This document shows positions 8,008-18,032 of a stretch of 64,000 bases of DNA, piece by piece; position 1 is the first letter of the stretch; each line of letters opens with the position of its first letter. Under the pieces are notes generated by a model that saw only the letters and a list, made by a program, of their open reading frames with translations, had not been told where the DNA came from and searched no databases. The translations under genes were made by a program, and so were the position numbers. Source of the stretch: Edaphobacter bradus (GTDB lineage: Bacteria; Acidobacteriota; Terriglobia; Terriglobales; Acidobacteriaceae); NCBI RefSeq assembly GCF_025685645.1, contig NZ_JAGSYF010000001.1, positions 434,001 through 498,000 on the forward strand, given 5' to 3'.

Positions 8008-11000
8008 TCAGAAGGAGAGCTTGATCGCCATCTGGATGACGCGGGAGTCGTTGCCTACGGTGCTGGTGATCTGGCCGAAGGTGGATGACCCAAGGGTTGC
8101 GACGGGCTGCGAGAAGTGAGCTTCGTTGAAGAGATTGAAGACCTCGAAGCGGAATTCGAACTTCCTGCTTTCGCTGAAGTTCAGGATTTTGAAGAGCGAG
8201 GCATCGGTGGTGTTGTAGCCGGGACCAAGAGCCGAGTTGCGGGCTGCATTGCCGCTGTGGCTATTGTCGATGAGAGAGACGCCGTTGAGCGTCACGGTAG
8301 GCAGAGCGAAGCAGCCGGTGTTGATGTAGTGCTGACTCGAGAGCGTGCCTGCTTTGTGGGGCGCGCCGGAGTTGGCGTTACAGGTCTGGTTGGGCCTGAA
8401 GGTGAGCGACTGCGCGGTCGTGGAGGAGTTGACCACCGCGAACGGGCTTCCGGACTGAATCTGGTAGATGGTGTTGAACTGCCAGCCACCGATGATGAGC
8501 CGTTGTGCAAGAGAGTGGCCATCGAGCCGGGGGAACTCGTATTGCAGACTGAGGACGAAGCGGTTGCGAGCGTCGAAGAGTGAGTCGCCGCGCTCTCTCG
8601 CTACTGCCGCATCGATGAATGCCTGGTTGCCGATGGTAGCGGGGAGGACCGGGCGCGAGTCGGTGCCGATGTTGAGGCCTGATGCGTTATCGATGGAGTG
8701 GCCGTGGGTGTAGGCGGCAGTCGCATGAATGTGGTGGTAGTTGCGCAACTGCCAGCTTGCCTGCAGCGAGTCGAACCATGACTTTCCTGCGGAGAAGGTT
8801 GGACGCGTGAGGCCGAAGGCGGGGAAGACAGCGCGGGAGCCTGCCTTGTAGGCATTGGCTCCTGCGGCGGAGGAGCCGCTGGGCAGGACCGTGGTTGGGT
8901 TGACCTCAATGAAGATGGGAAGGTGCTCACCACGCGAGCCGACGTAGCCGACTTCAAAGGCCATGTTGTTGGTCAGTTGGCGCTGCACGCTCACGTTGTA
9001 CTCCTGGACCTGGGCGGTCTTAAAGGAGTTGGCGAGGCTCCAGCCGATGAAGGTGAGGTTAGGGGGAAAACCGGGGGCTCCAACTGCTACGCCAGCGTAG
9101 GGGTTGGAGAAGTAGGTGGAGGTGGGCGGAGTGGTGTTCGCGAAGAAGTCTATCTCCTGGAGGGGCTGGAAGGGGGGAGCGAGGGTTCCGTTCTGGAAGA
9201 AGTCTCCCTGTCCGGGAACGGTGTCATAGAAGAGGCCCCAAGCGGCGCGAATGCTGGTCTTGCCGTCGCCGATGGGGTCGATGGTGGCTCCGATGCGGGG
9301 AGCCCAGTTGTCGGCGTCGGTGTAGTAGGTTGCTCGGGGCGTACCGGCGTCACCGGGGTAGACGAGGCCGACGGGTGCTTTGGGCTGGATGGTCGACTGC
9401 TGACCGGGATGCAGGGCGGCAAGGTGGTTCTTGTCTTCGACGTAGGGGCGGTTGACCTCGTAGCGCAAGCCGGCTTGGAGCGAGAGGTGGCGGTTGATGC
9501 GGAATTCGTCCTGTCCGTAGAAAGAGTAGGTCCACGAGGAGCCGTTGAGGGACGGATCGCCTGATCCCTGCTGAAACATGAAGGGATAGCCAAGCAGGAA
9601 GTCGGAGAGCGCGTTGGTGGTGAAGATTTTGTTGGTGTTGAACGTGAAGGCGCCGTTGGGGCGGTTGATGTAGAGGAGGTTGATGCGGTCGCGCCGAATC
9701 TCGCCGCCGAACTGGATGACATGACGGTGCTTGATCCAGGTGAGGTCGTCGGAGATGGTATTGACGCCGTTAGCGCGGTAGGCGAAGGGTTGCTGCAGAT
9801 CGCCGGTGGTGAAGTAGCCGGTGAGTGTGACGTTGGGCAGTCCCTTGGCCGTCGCGTTAGTGGAGGAGTAGGCGTAGCCCTGGCTTGTGAGATCGAGGCC
9901 GCTGGTCTTGTTCGGAGTGCCTTCGATGCGCTGCCAGGCGTAGCGGCCGACGTTGATCATGTGGTCGTTGATGTTCCAGGTGTCGGAGGCGAGGGCATCC
10001 TGCAGGGTCATGATCTGGCGGTTGCCGGTGGGCGGGAAGTTCGTGGGTGTGATGGGGCCGTAGAGGTTCTGGTGAGTGTAAAGATAGCGGCCGAGGATGG
10101 AGTGCTTCGAAGCAAGTTTCCAGTCGGCGCGGAGTCCGAACATGTTGCGGTTGTCGATGTTGGCGGGAGCCGCCTTGTAGAAGTTGCCCGCGCTGTTGGG
10201 GAGCGGAATGTAGTTCTTGAGCAGATTGGCGCTGACGGCGCTGATGCGTGCGGGGTCGATGACGTTGGGCTTACCCCCGTAGCAAAACTGCGTCTTCGTT
10301 AGCGGATCGATGATCCTGCCTCCACCGGTAACCCCAGTGGTTGAGCAGGTGGTTGAAGACGATGTGAGAAGCTCGGAGAAGTCTCCCCCACGCTCGGCTG
10401 AGCTGAGGACGGGCTGGTTGAGGACGTTCGAGGTCGCGTCCTTGAGGCGGAAGCCCTCGTAATAGCCGAAGAGGAAGACCTTGTCTTTGAGGACGGGGCC
10501 GCCGGCGGCTGCTCCGAACTGGTTCTGCTGGTAGTTGGGCTTGGTGACGGCGAAGTAAGTCTTGGCGGCGAGGGCGGCCTCGCGGTTGAACCACCAGAGA
10601 TCGCCGTGGAGCTGGTTGGTTCCCGAGCGGGTGACGACGTTCACGACGGAGCCCGCGTTGCGGCCGTACTGCGCCTCGTAAGAGTGCGTCATGATCTTGA
10701 ACTCCTCGATGGCGTCCGGTGGAGGGCGCATGACGAAGCCGCTGTTGAAGGAGTCGTTGTTGGGAGCACCGTCGAGGAGGAAGCTGTTGGACTGGTTGCG
10801 CATCCCGTTGACGTTGAAGCTGCCAGTGGTGTCGCCGAAGCCGCCGACGGTGGCGTTGCCCTGGGCTCCGCCTAGTCCCGCGGGGGCGGCGACGACGCCG
10901 GGGATAAGGGTTCCGAGCTGGGCGAAGTTGCGTCCATTGAGCGGGAGGTCGACGATGCTCTGGCGGTCGACGACGACGCCCATAGTGGCGTTGGTGCTTT

Positions 11001-11424
11001 CGACGAGCGGCGGAGCGTCGGTGACGGTAATTTCAACAGTTGTCGGGCCCACGGCCAGCTTTACTTCGATCCGGTTTGTTCCGTTGACGTCGACCTCGAC
11101 GCCCCGGGTGAGGCTGGTTCGGAATCCAGTGGCATTGACTCGAACCTGATAGGTGCCGGGATTGACGAGAGGAAAGATGAAGCTTCCGTCTGAGGAGGAG
11201 GTGGTGGAGCGGGTCTGCCCGGTGGCGTCGCTGATGAGCTCTACTGTCGCTGCTGCGACGACTCTGCCGGAAGGGTCGGAGACCGTGCCAGCGATCTGTC
11301 CTGTGGCCTGGGCGCGGGCGAGAGATGGGACAAGGAGGAGAATTCCAAACAGAGCGAAGAGGAGGGTTATGTGTGAAGACTTCTTGACGCCCGAGTCTGG
11401 AAGGGGCGGTGTGTTCTTGCGCAT
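8008..11424 (-). CDS. TonB-dependent receptor, Oar-like, with N-terminal carboxypeptidase-regulatory-like domain
   Basis: About 1138 residues from the chosen ATG (MRKNTPPLPDSG), which has GGAGAG about 5 nt upstream. The frame could extend 15 codons further to a start without a ribosome site. Order of parts: signal peptide, a beta-sandwich regulatory-like domain (IAGTVSDPSGRVVAAATVEL near 50-130), a plug domain (VVDRQSIVDLPLNGRNFAQL near 150), then a long beta-barrel ending in the typical aromatic-terminated strand (IQMAIKLSF). This architecture is greatly expanded in acidobacteria and imports oligomers across the outer membrane. It heads the peptidase/symporter series, so a peptide-like ligand is likely but unproven. 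Confidence 0.93.
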   Translation of the reverse strand: MRKNTPPLPDSGVKKSSHITLLFALFGILLLVPSLARAQATGQIAGTVSDPSGRVVAAATVELISDATGQTRSTTSSSDGSFIFPLVNPGTYQVRVNATGFRTSLTRGVEVDVNGTNRIEVKLAVGPTTVEITVTDAPPLVESTNATMGVVVDRQSIVDLPLNGRNFAQLGTLIPGVVAAPAGLGGAQGNATVGGFGDTTGSFNVNGMRNQSNSFLLDGAPNNDSFNSGFVMRPPPDAIEEFKIMTHSYEAQYGRNAGSVVNVVTRSGTNQLHGDLWWFNREAALAAKTYFAVTKPNYQQNQFGAAAGGPVLKDKVFLFGYYEGFRLKDATSNVLNQPVLSSAERGGDFSELLTSSSTTCSTTGVTGGGRIIDPLTKTQFCYGGKPNVIDPARISAVSANLLKNYIPLPNSAGNFYKAAPANIDNRNMFGLRADWKLASKHSILGRYLYTHQNLYGPITPTNFPPTGNRQIMTLQDALASDTWNINDHMINVGRYAWQRIEGTPNKTSGLDLTSQGYAYSSTNATAKGLPNVTLTGYFTTGDLQQPFAYRANGVNTISDDLTWIKHRHVIQFGGEIRRDRINLLYINRPNGAFTFNTNKIFTTNALSDFLLGYPFMFQQGSGDPSLNGSSWTYSFYGQDEFRINRHLSLQAGLRYEVNRPYVEDKNHLAALHPGQQSTIQPKAPVGLVYPGDAGTPRATYYTDADNWAPRIGATIDPIGDGKTSIRAAWGLFYDTVPGQGDFFQNGTLAPPFQPLQEIDFFANTTPPTSTYFSNPYAGVAVGAPGFPPNLTFIGWSLANSFKTAQVQEYNVSVQRQLTNNMAFEVGYVGSRGEHLPIFIEVNPTTVLPSGSSAAGANAYKAGSRAVFPAFGLTRPTFSAGKSWFDSLQASWQLRNYHHIHATAAYTHGHSIDNASGLNIGTDSRPVLPATIGNQAFIDAAVARERGDSLFDARNRFVLSLQYEFPRLDGHSLAQRLIIGGWQFNTIYQIQSGSPFAVVNSSTTAQSLTFRPNQTCNANSGAPHKAGTLSSQHYINTGCFALPTVTLNGVSLIDNSHSGNAARNSALGPGYNTTDASLFKILNFSESRKFEFRFEVFNLFNEAHFSQPVATLGSSTFGQITSTVGNDSRVIQMAIKLSF

Positions 11425-11479
11425 GGCACTCTCCGGGTTCCGGTGAAATGGTATCGCCACGTCTCGCAAAAACTACATA

Positions 11480-11509
11480 GGTAGCTCCAGTGCCAGGGTG
11501 GAGCCTACC
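11480..11509 (-). promoter_or_regulatory. Imperfect inverted repeat in leader of the TonB-dependent receptor gene
   Basis: GGTAGCTCC and GGAGCCTACC face each other across about 11 nt, with one bulged base, some 60 nt upstream of the receptor start in the divergent spacer to the aminotransferase. It could be an operator or an mRNA leader hairpin. Nothing else recognised in this 270-nt spacer. Confidence 0.35.
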
Positions 11510-11695
11510 GATGCGTGGCTAAAGCACGGCATAGGTTCTGCTACACATAATGAATGGATGCGAACATATACTGCAACTGGAGCGGTCGAAGGCTGCGAGC
11601 GAGGCCCGAGACCGTTGCATCTAGCAGCTGTTCTTTTTGCTTGTTTTTGAGGCCAATGAAGTACGTTTAATTTGAACAAGAAAGAAGTGGGACCT

Positions 11696-13036
11696 ATGTC
11701 GAGTGAGCTTACATCGCAGGAAGTGATCGACCTTACCAGGAAGCATAATTACGGAACGTGGCGGAAGCAGAAGAGCTGGAATCCTTCGCATCTGGTAAGC
11801 GCGGATGGCTGCTACTTTACGGACGGGAATGGGAAGAGGTTTCTGGATTTCTCGTCGCAGCTGATGTGCATGAACCTGGGACACAACAATGCTGCAGTGA
11901 TCGAGTCGATTGCTGAACAGGCAAAGACGCTGGCGTATGCGGCTCCGTTTTATGCGACGACGGCGCGAGCGGAGTTGAGCAAGCTGCTGCTGGAGGTTCT
12001 GCCGGAGGGACTGACGAAGTTCTTCTTCGCGCCCTCGGGGACCGAAGCGAACGAAGCGGCCTTCAAGATTGCGCGCATGTACACGGGCAAGACAAAGATC
12101 ATTGCGCGCTACCGGTCGTATCACGGGTCGACGGCGGGCTCGATTGCAGCGACGGGCGATCCGCGGCGCTGGCCAATGGAGCCGGCAGGCAAAGGGCAGG
12201 GTGTGATCTTTTCGCCCGAGGTGAACTGCTACAAGTGCCCGATCAAACACACGTATCCGTCGTGCGGCATTGCGTGCGCGGACTATCTGGAGCACATGAT
12301 CGTGAATGAGGCCGATGTGGCGGCGGTGCTGGTGGAGCCAGTGGTTGGCACGAACGGCGTGCTGGTGCCTCCTCCGGAGTATTTCCCGAAGCTTCGGAAG
12401 ATCTGCGACGACCACGGGGTTCTGCTGATTGCCGATGAGGTGATGAGCGGATGGGGCCGCACAGGAAAATGGTTTGCCATCGACAACTGGGGCGTGAAGC
12501 CGGATATTCTAACGACGGCCAAGGGAATTACGTCGGCCTATATTCCACTGGGGTTGTGCGCGACCTCTACGAAGATCGCCGAGTTCTTTGACGATCACTA
12601 CTTTGCGCATGGCCACACCTATGAGGCGCACCCGATGTCACTGGGGCCGGCGGTGGCGACGATCCGCGAGATGCAGCGGCTGAAGCTGGTGGATCGTGCA
12701 AATGAGATGGGAGCTTATCTCGGCGAGAAGCTGCGCGCGCTCAAGGAGAAGCATCCGTCGATCGGCGACGTGCGCGGACTGGGACTGTTCTGGGCTGTGG
12801 AGTTGGTAAAGGACCAGAAGACGAAGGCTCCTTTCAACACCTGGCAGGAGAAACTGGACGGCAAGGCGCTGGTGGTCGATCAGATCGCCGCGAAGATGCT
12901 GGGGCAGGGAGTGGTGATGCAGGCCTGGATGAGCCACTTTGTGCTGGCTCCTCCGCTGATTATAGAGAAGGCAGACATCGACAAGGCGGTTGCAGCGCTG
13001 GATGAGGCGCTGGTGATTGCTGACGAGTTGCTGTAG
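11696..13036 (+). CDS. Class III PLP-dependent aminotransferase (beta-alanine/omega-amino acid type)
   Basis: 446 residues from the ATG at 11696 (MSSELTSQEV), preceded by GAAGTGGGA. A TTG 24 nt upstream is possible but less likely. Fold-type I features: SGTEANE near 114-120, YHGSTAGS near 142-149, the PLP-phenol Asp in LIADEVMSGWGRTG, and Schiff-base Lys276 in TTAKGITSAYIPLG. A four-Cys segment (NCYKCP, PSCGIACAD) occurs in the middle. The family transfers the amino group of beta-alanine, taurine, GABA or similar to pyruvate or 2-oxoglutarate. Together with the semialdehyde dehydrogenase at 16186-17733 it could turn beta-alanine into malonate semialdehyde and then acetyl-CoA. Confidence 0.9.
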   Translation: MSSELTSQEVIDLTRKHNYGTWRKQKSWNPSHLVSADGCYFTDGNGKRFLDFSSQLMCMNLGHNNAAVIESIAEQAKTLAYAAPFYATTARAELSKLLLEVLPEGLTKFFFAPSGTEANEAAFKIARMYTGKTKIIARYRSYHGSTAGSIAATGDPRRWPMEPAGKGQGVIFSPEVNCYKCPIKHTYPSCGIACADYLEHMIVNEADVAAVLVEPVVGTNGVLVPPPEYFPKLRKICDDHGVLLIADEVMSGWGRTGKWFAIDNWGVKPDILTTAKGITSAYIPLGLCATSTKIAEFFDDHYFAHGHTYEAHPMSLGPAVATIREMQRLKLVDRANEMGAYLGEKLRALKEKHPSIGDVRGLGLFWAVELVKDQKTKAPFNTWQEKLDGKALVVDQIAAKMLGQGVVMQAWMSHFVLAPPLIIEKADIDKAVAALDEALVIADELL

Positions 13037-13082
13037 GTTAGTTGCCGAGCAATGAGTGAGAGGCTGGATGCTGGTCAGAAAA

Positions 13083-14785
13083 ATGACTGATGCGCCAGCC
13101 TCTTCGTCTTTGGTTCGCGAGGTAAAGGTGAGAACTGCGAAGGTCGTCTACGGAGTATCGTCGCTGTTGTTGCTGGGGACTGGGTTGGGTTTGGCGCAGA
13201 TGCCAGGGATGGAGAGCGGCGCGGACGAGCACCGGCCGGTTGTGCTTGTGGACGGGTTGGGGAACTCGCATCATGCGATTCGTACGACGAACCCCGAGGC
13301 GCAGCGGTACTTCGACCAGGGGATGGACTACATCTTCGCCTTCAATCATGACGAGGCGCGGCGGTCGTTTGTGAAGGCGGCCGATCTGGATCCGAAGGCG
13401 GCGATGCCGTGGTGGGGTGTGGCACTGGCTGTGGGACCGAACTATAACGACATCGATATCGGTTACGTGCGGGCAAAGCGGGCCGTGGATGCTTTAACCA
13501 GAGCGAAGCAACTGGCTGTAGGCGGATCTGAGGAGGAGAGCGCGTATGTAGATGCGCTGGAGATGCGGTACTCACCGGAGCTTGTGATCAAGGGGGGAGA
13601 GTATAGCGTGGCGATGAAGGCTCTGGTAGCGAAGTATCCCGATGATCTGGATGCGGCAACGTTGTACGCGGAGAGCCTGATGGACTTGCATCCGTGGCAG
13701 CTTTGGGGCGCGGATGGCAAGCCGGCGGACGGGACCGAGGAGCTTGTCGCGACGCTGAAGGGCGTGCTGGCGCGCGATCCGAACCATGTAGGAGCGAACC
13801 ACCTGCTGATTCATGCGGTCGAGGCATCGGACGATCCTTCCGTTGGGCTGCCGAGCGCGAAGCGGCTGGAGACGCTGGCTCCGGCTGCCGGGCACCTGGT
13901 GCACATGCCGGCGCATATCTATCAGCGGGTGGGGAACTTCGAGGGATCGGCGGAGGCGAACGAGAAGGCGATTGCTGCCGATGCGGCTTATGTGAAGAGC
14001 CAGCACCTGGAGGGTGTCGCCAATATGTACGACTACATGTACCTGACGCCAATATTCATTTTCTTGCGGCGGCGTGCATGATGGAGGGTCGCTCGGAATG
14101 TGCGGTGGAGGCGGCGGACAACCTGGTGAAGCACGTGGAGCCTGAGGTTGCGACGGTGAAGCTGGCGGAGTGGTATCTTCCGACGCAGCCGTGGGTGCTG
14201 GTGCGGTTCGGGAGGTGGCAGCAGATTCTGGATGCGCCGGCGGCTCCGAAGGAGATGCTGGTGTTGGGCGCGATGTGGCACTACGCGCGCGGGTGCGCGT
14301 ATGCAGGATTGGGAAGGTTGAAGGAGGCGGCGGGGGAACGGGATGCTCTTGCCAAGGCGACGAGCACACTGCCTGCGGATACTCCGCCAGACTTCAACAA
14401 CCCGACCAAGGACGTGATGGGGCTGGCGCTGACGGCGCTGGATGCCCGGATGGCCGAGGCAAAGGGCGATCGAGCGGGTGCGATTGCCGAGTGGAAGAAG
14501 GCGGTCGCGGTGTGGGATACGCTGGCGTATAACGAGCCGGCGGACTGGTACTATCCAGTGCGCGAATCGCTGGGCGGGGCGTTGCTGCGCGATGGCAAGT
14601 TTGCCGAGGCGGAGGCGGTGTTTCGCAGAGACCTGGAGATCAATCCACGGAGCGGGCGGTCGTTGTTCGGGCTTTGGCAGAGTCTCGTGGCTCAGAAGAA
14701 CGATGCAGACGCCGCGTGGGTGAAGAAGCAGTTCGATGCGGCGTGGGCGCGTGCAGATGTAAAGGTGACGGTGGGGACTCTGTGA
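13083..14785 (+). pseudogene. TPR-repeat secreted protein interrupted by a frameshift
   Basis: Two overlapping frames encode one protein. The first (to 14081) has a signal-like segment and the start of a TPR-type array (RYFDQGMDYIFAFNHDEARRSF, PKAAMPWWGVALAVG), ending abnormally in MYLTPIFIFLRRRA. The second frame continues it (NIHFLAAACMMEGRSE through EAEAVFRRDLEINPRSG to 14785). The break is at about 14046-14056, where adding one base after ACGCC would restore YLT-x-NIHFLA. So a single-base deletion, or a sequencing error, splits the gene. Intact homologs are alpha-helical, probably periplasmic, of unknown role. The start is uncertain: ATG 13083 was chosen, but GTG 13056 or GTG 13128 are possible. 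Confidence 0.8.
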
Positions 14786-14904
14786 GGCAAGCGCCGTGTG
14801 TTTATGAGAAAGTCTGTCTTTCCATTATAAGTGTATCTGAGTAGTTCTCTCCTGCCTCTGCAAGTTCTCGTGTTGACCACACCTCTTACTGAAGGAGATG
14901 CGTG

Positions 14905-16128
14905 ATGGATCGTCGTTCCTTTTTACAAGGCTCTGGGGCGTTTGCCGGATTGAGTGCGATGGGGCTTTCCGGATGCGCGAAACGGGTGACCGCTCCTCAT
15001 GTTGCGGGCGCTCCAGCGCTGCCTTTTTATGATGCGGTGGGGCCGATCATTCCGATTCGAGCGCATGTGGACCGGATATTCCGGATCACGGTTTGCCTGC
15101 GACCGTTTCGGGCGGCAGGGCCTCGGCTGGATGTGGAGCGCGTGGGCGACAAGGTTGTAGTGCACAACTATGGGCACGGCGGGAGCGGATGGTCGCTGTC
15201 GTGGGGGTCAGCGGATGTGGTGGTTCGCAAAGCCCTTGAGGCTGCGAATGGGAGCAAGGAAGTGGCAGTCGTTGGGTGCGGGGCGCTGGGGCTGACGGCG
15301 GCGATCACGGCGCAGCGGGCGGGGCTGCGGGTGACGATCTATGCGAAGGAGCGGCCTCCGTTTGTGCGGTCGTCACGGGCGACGGGGTCGTGGACGCCGG
15401 GCTCGAGGATTGCGCTGACCTCGGCTGCGGCTCCGGAGTTTGCAGCACAGTGGGAGGCGATGGCGAGGACCTCGTTTGCGATGTACCAGAGCTATCTGGG
15501 GATGCCCGGGACTCCGATTGAGTGGACGGATCGGTATGTGCTCTCGGATATGACGGACGAGGAGGCTGGCACTCAGAGAAAGCAAATGGATGGCCATGGG
15601 TTTGCGCATTATCAGGAAAGAATTGCGGATATTACGCCGAACGCGCAGGAGATTCCTGCGGGGATGCATCCGTTTCCGACGAAGCATGTGTGGAGGAGTA
15701 CGTCGTTGACGTTCAACGTGGCGGATTACTCGCGACAGTTGATGAACGACTTCATGATTGCCGGCGGCGTGATCGAGACAAGGGAGTTTCATTCGCCGCA
15801 GGAGGTCGCCGCACTGCAGCAGAAGGTCATTCTCAACTGCACGGGGTATGGGGCAAGGCAGTTGTGGGCGGACGAGAGCATCGTTCCGGTGCGCGGGCAG
15901 ATCGCGTGGTTGATTCCTCAGGAAGGCGTGAACTACGGGCTCGGTTATAAAGACCTGAATGTTCTGGCTCGGCGTGACGGGATCGTGATTCAGCCGAACC
16001 CTCATGGAGAGGAGACGGGCTGGAATGATATGAATGAGCAGCCGGATCGTGGTGAGGCTGAGGATGGTGTCCGCGAGCTGCAGGAATTGTATGGCCGGAT
16101 GGAGAAGATGCGGCCGCAACGTGGCTGA
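14905..16128 (+). CDS. FAD-dependent oxidoreductase, D-amino-acid-oxidase-like, apparently circularly permuted
   Basis: 407 residues from the ATG at 14905, with GAAGGAG 6-13 nt upstream. The N-terminus has a Tat motif (DRRSFLQGS) and a lipobox (LSGC, Cys24), implying an exported lipoprotein. Residues 58-110 contain RPFRAAGPRLDVER and VVHNYGHGGSGWSLSWG, which in D-amino-acid oxidases lie at the C-terminus. Only afterwards (120-146) comes the FAD Rossmann motif VAVVGCGALG, normally at the N-terminus. The rest follows normal order: the GSWTP loop, NCTG at 311, VRGQI near 329, and a late strand/helix ending at 407. A permuted order of DAO segments is the simplest reading. It probably oxidises an amine or amino acid. 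Confidence 0.85.
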   Translation: MDRRSFLQGSGAFAGLSAMGLSGCAKRVTAPHVAGAPALPFYDAVGPIIPIRAHVDRIFRITVCLRPFRAAGPRLDVERVGDKVVVHNYGHGGSGWSLSWGSADVVVRKALEAANGSKEVAVVGCGALGLTAAITAQRAGLRVTIYAKERPPFVRSSRATGSWTPGSRIALTSAAAPEFAAQWEAMARTSFAMYQSYLGMPGTPIEWTDRYVLSDMTDEEAGTQRKQMDGHGFAHYQERIADITPNAQEIPAGMHPFPTKHVWRSTSLTFNVADYSRQLMNDFMIAGGVIETREFHSPQEVAALQQKVILNCTGYGARQLWADESIVPVRGQIAWLIPQEGVNYGLGYKDLNVLARRDGIVIQPNPHGEETGWNDMNEQPDRGEAEDGVRELQELYGRMEKMRPQRG

Positions 16129-16129
16129 G

Positions 16130-16167
16130 GCAAAAGAAAACTGGCAGCAGTTGCGGCCGCTGCCAGT
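16130..16167 (-). terminator. Rho-independent terminator for the semialdehyde dehydrogenase gene
   Basis: ACTGGCAGC (16140-16148) pairs with GCTGCCAGT (16159-16167). On the minus strand the stem is followed by TTTTCTTTTG, 19 nt after the stop of the dehydrogenase gene. It can also serve as a weaker stop for the convergent flavoprotein gene. Confidence 0.75.
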
Positions 16168-16185
16168 CGTGTGATGAGGAACGAA

Positions 16186-17733
16186 TCAGCCAAGCGTTGG
16201 CATGGTGGTATCGACGCCGGTCCGGATGCCGGTTGGCCAGCGGGCGGTGATGGTCTTGATGCGGGTATAGAAGCGTACGCCCTCGGGGCCGTAGATCGAG
16301 TGGTCGCCGAAGAGAGAGCGCTTCCATCCACCGAAGCTGTGGAACGCCATCGGAACAGGGATGGGCACGTTGATGCCGACCATGCCGGCCTGGACGCGGT
16401 GGGCAAAGGTGCGTGCGGTGTCGCCGTCGCGGGTGAAGATGGCAGTGCCGTTGCCGTATTCGTGGTCGTCGATGAGCTTGAGGGCGGTCTCGAAGGTGTT
16501 GGCGCGGACGACGCCGAGGACAGGGCCGAAGATCTCCTCGCGGTATATGCGCATCTCGGGTTTGACGTGGTCGAAGAGGCTGGCTCCGAGGAAGAAGCCC
16601 TCACCGCGAGGTAGGGCGGTTTCGCGGCCGTCGACGAGAAGGGCTGCGCCCTCGTTTGCGCCGGTTTCGAGGTAGCCTTTGACGCGGTCGAGGTGCTGGC
16701 CGGTGACGAGCGGGCCCATATCGGCCTTGGGTTCGGTGCCGGGAGAGATCTGGAGAGCGGCGATGCGCGGGCGGAGCTTTTCGATGAGGGCGTCGGCGGT
16801 GGCGTTGGTGACGGCGACGGCGACGGAGATGGCCATGCAGCGCTCGCCGGCTGAGCCGTAGGCTGCTCCGACGAGGGCGTCGGCGGCCTGGTCGAGATCG
16901 GCGTCGGGCATGACGATCATGTGGTTCTTAGCTCCGCCGAGGGCCTGGACGCGCTTGCCGTGGGCAGTGCCGCGCGTATAGACGTACTCAGCGATGGGCG
17001 TGGAGCCGACGAAGCTGACGGCCTTAATAGTGGGGTGATCGAGAATGCCGTCGACGGCCTGCTTGTCACCGTGAACGACATTGAAAACGCCGTCGGGGAG
17101 GCCGGCCTGCTTGAGCAGTTCGGCGAGGAAGATGGAGGCGCTCGGGTCTCGCTCACTGGGCTTGAGGACGAAGGTGTTGCCGCAGGCGAGAGCGATAGGG
17201 AACATCCAGAGGGGGACCATCGCGGGGAAGTTGAAGGGGGTGATGCCGGCGACGACTCCAAGGGGCTGGCGCATGGACCAGCTGTCGATGCCAGCTCCGA
17301 CCTGGTCGGTGTACTCGCCCTTGAGGAGCTGGGGGATTCCGGTGGCGAACTCGACGACCTCTAGGCCACGAGTGACTTCGCCTTTAGCGTCGGAGAGGAC
17401 TTTGCCGTGCTCGGAGGTGAGGATGGCGGCTAGTTCGTCGGCCTTCTGCTCGATCAGTTCGCGGAGACGGAAGAGGACCCGGGCACGGCGGAGGGGCGGC
17501 TGCGTGGACCATTCGGGGAAGGCGGCAGCCGCGGCCTCGACGGCGGCGTTGAGCTCATCGGAACTGGCGAAGGGGACGGTCGCCTGGACCTGGCCGGTAG
17601 CTGGGTTGTAGACATTACCGGAGCGGCCGGAGTTGCCAACGACTGCACGGCCATTGATCCAATGCGGAACGATGCGGACTTCTTTCGCGGTGGTGTTTGG
17701 AGCGGTCAGGTCAGGAACAACAGCTGTGGACAT
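16186..17733 (-). CDS. mmsA: CoA-acylating (methyl)malonate-semialdehyde dehydrogenase
   Basis: 515 residues, full length for the family. The aldehyde dehydrogenase core is intact: [17 protein letters not shown] near 163-180 (typical MMSDH wording), [16 protein letters not shown] in place of the usual catalytic Glu motif (characteristic of this CoA-dependent subgroup) and nucleophile Cys299 in GERCMAIS. It oxidises methylmalonate or malonate semialdehyde to propionyl- or acetyl-CoA using NAD+ and CoA, in valine, inositol or beta-alanine breakdown. A class III aminotransferase lies 3 kb away. The gene faces the flavoprotein gene and shares a terminator with it. Confidence 0.93.
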   Translation of the reverse strand: MSTAVVPDLTAPNTTAKEVRIVPHWINGRAVVGNSGRSGNVYNPATGQVQATVPFASSDELNAAVEAAAAAFPEWSTQPPLRRARVLFRLRELIEQKADELAAILTSEHGKVLSDAKGEVTRGLEVVEFATGIPQLLKGEYTDQVGAGIDSWSMRQPLGVVAGITPFNFPAMVPLWMFPIALACGNTFVLKPSERDPSASIFLAELLKQAGLPDGVFNVVHGDKQAVDGILDHPTIKAVSFVGSTPIAEYVYTRGTAHGKRVQALGGAKNHMIVMPDADLDQAADALVGAAYGSAGERCMAISVAVAVTNATADALIEKLRPRIAALQISPGTEPKADMGPLVTGQHLDRVKGYLETGANEGAALLVDGRETALPRGEGFFLGASLFDHVKPEMRIYREEIFGPVLGVVRANTFETALKLIDDHEYGNGTAIFTRDGDTARTFAHRVQAGMVGINVPIPVPMAFHSFGGWKRSLFGDHSIYGPEGVRFYTRIKTITARWPTGIRTGVDTTMPTLG

Positions 17734-18032
17734 AAGTAACCTCGATCGTTAGACGAAATATGTTGCCACGTGTACGCGGCGAAACCTACGAGCTTCGGTG
17801 TGATCGACCGGCTTGCTTTAGCACGAACCATAGTAACTCCGGGGAGGCAACGGCGGTGGAACAAAGCTAATATTCGGAAGCGAGCAATCTCTGGCATATT
17901 GGGAATTTGAGCCATTTCCAGTTGACGTAGATGAGGTTAGTGAGTGACGGGGTCGCTGTGATGGCCGTAACGCTGCACTAGATGCAGATACAAACCGTGT
18001 GAATTCCAAGATTCAAGTAGAAAGGAAACAGC

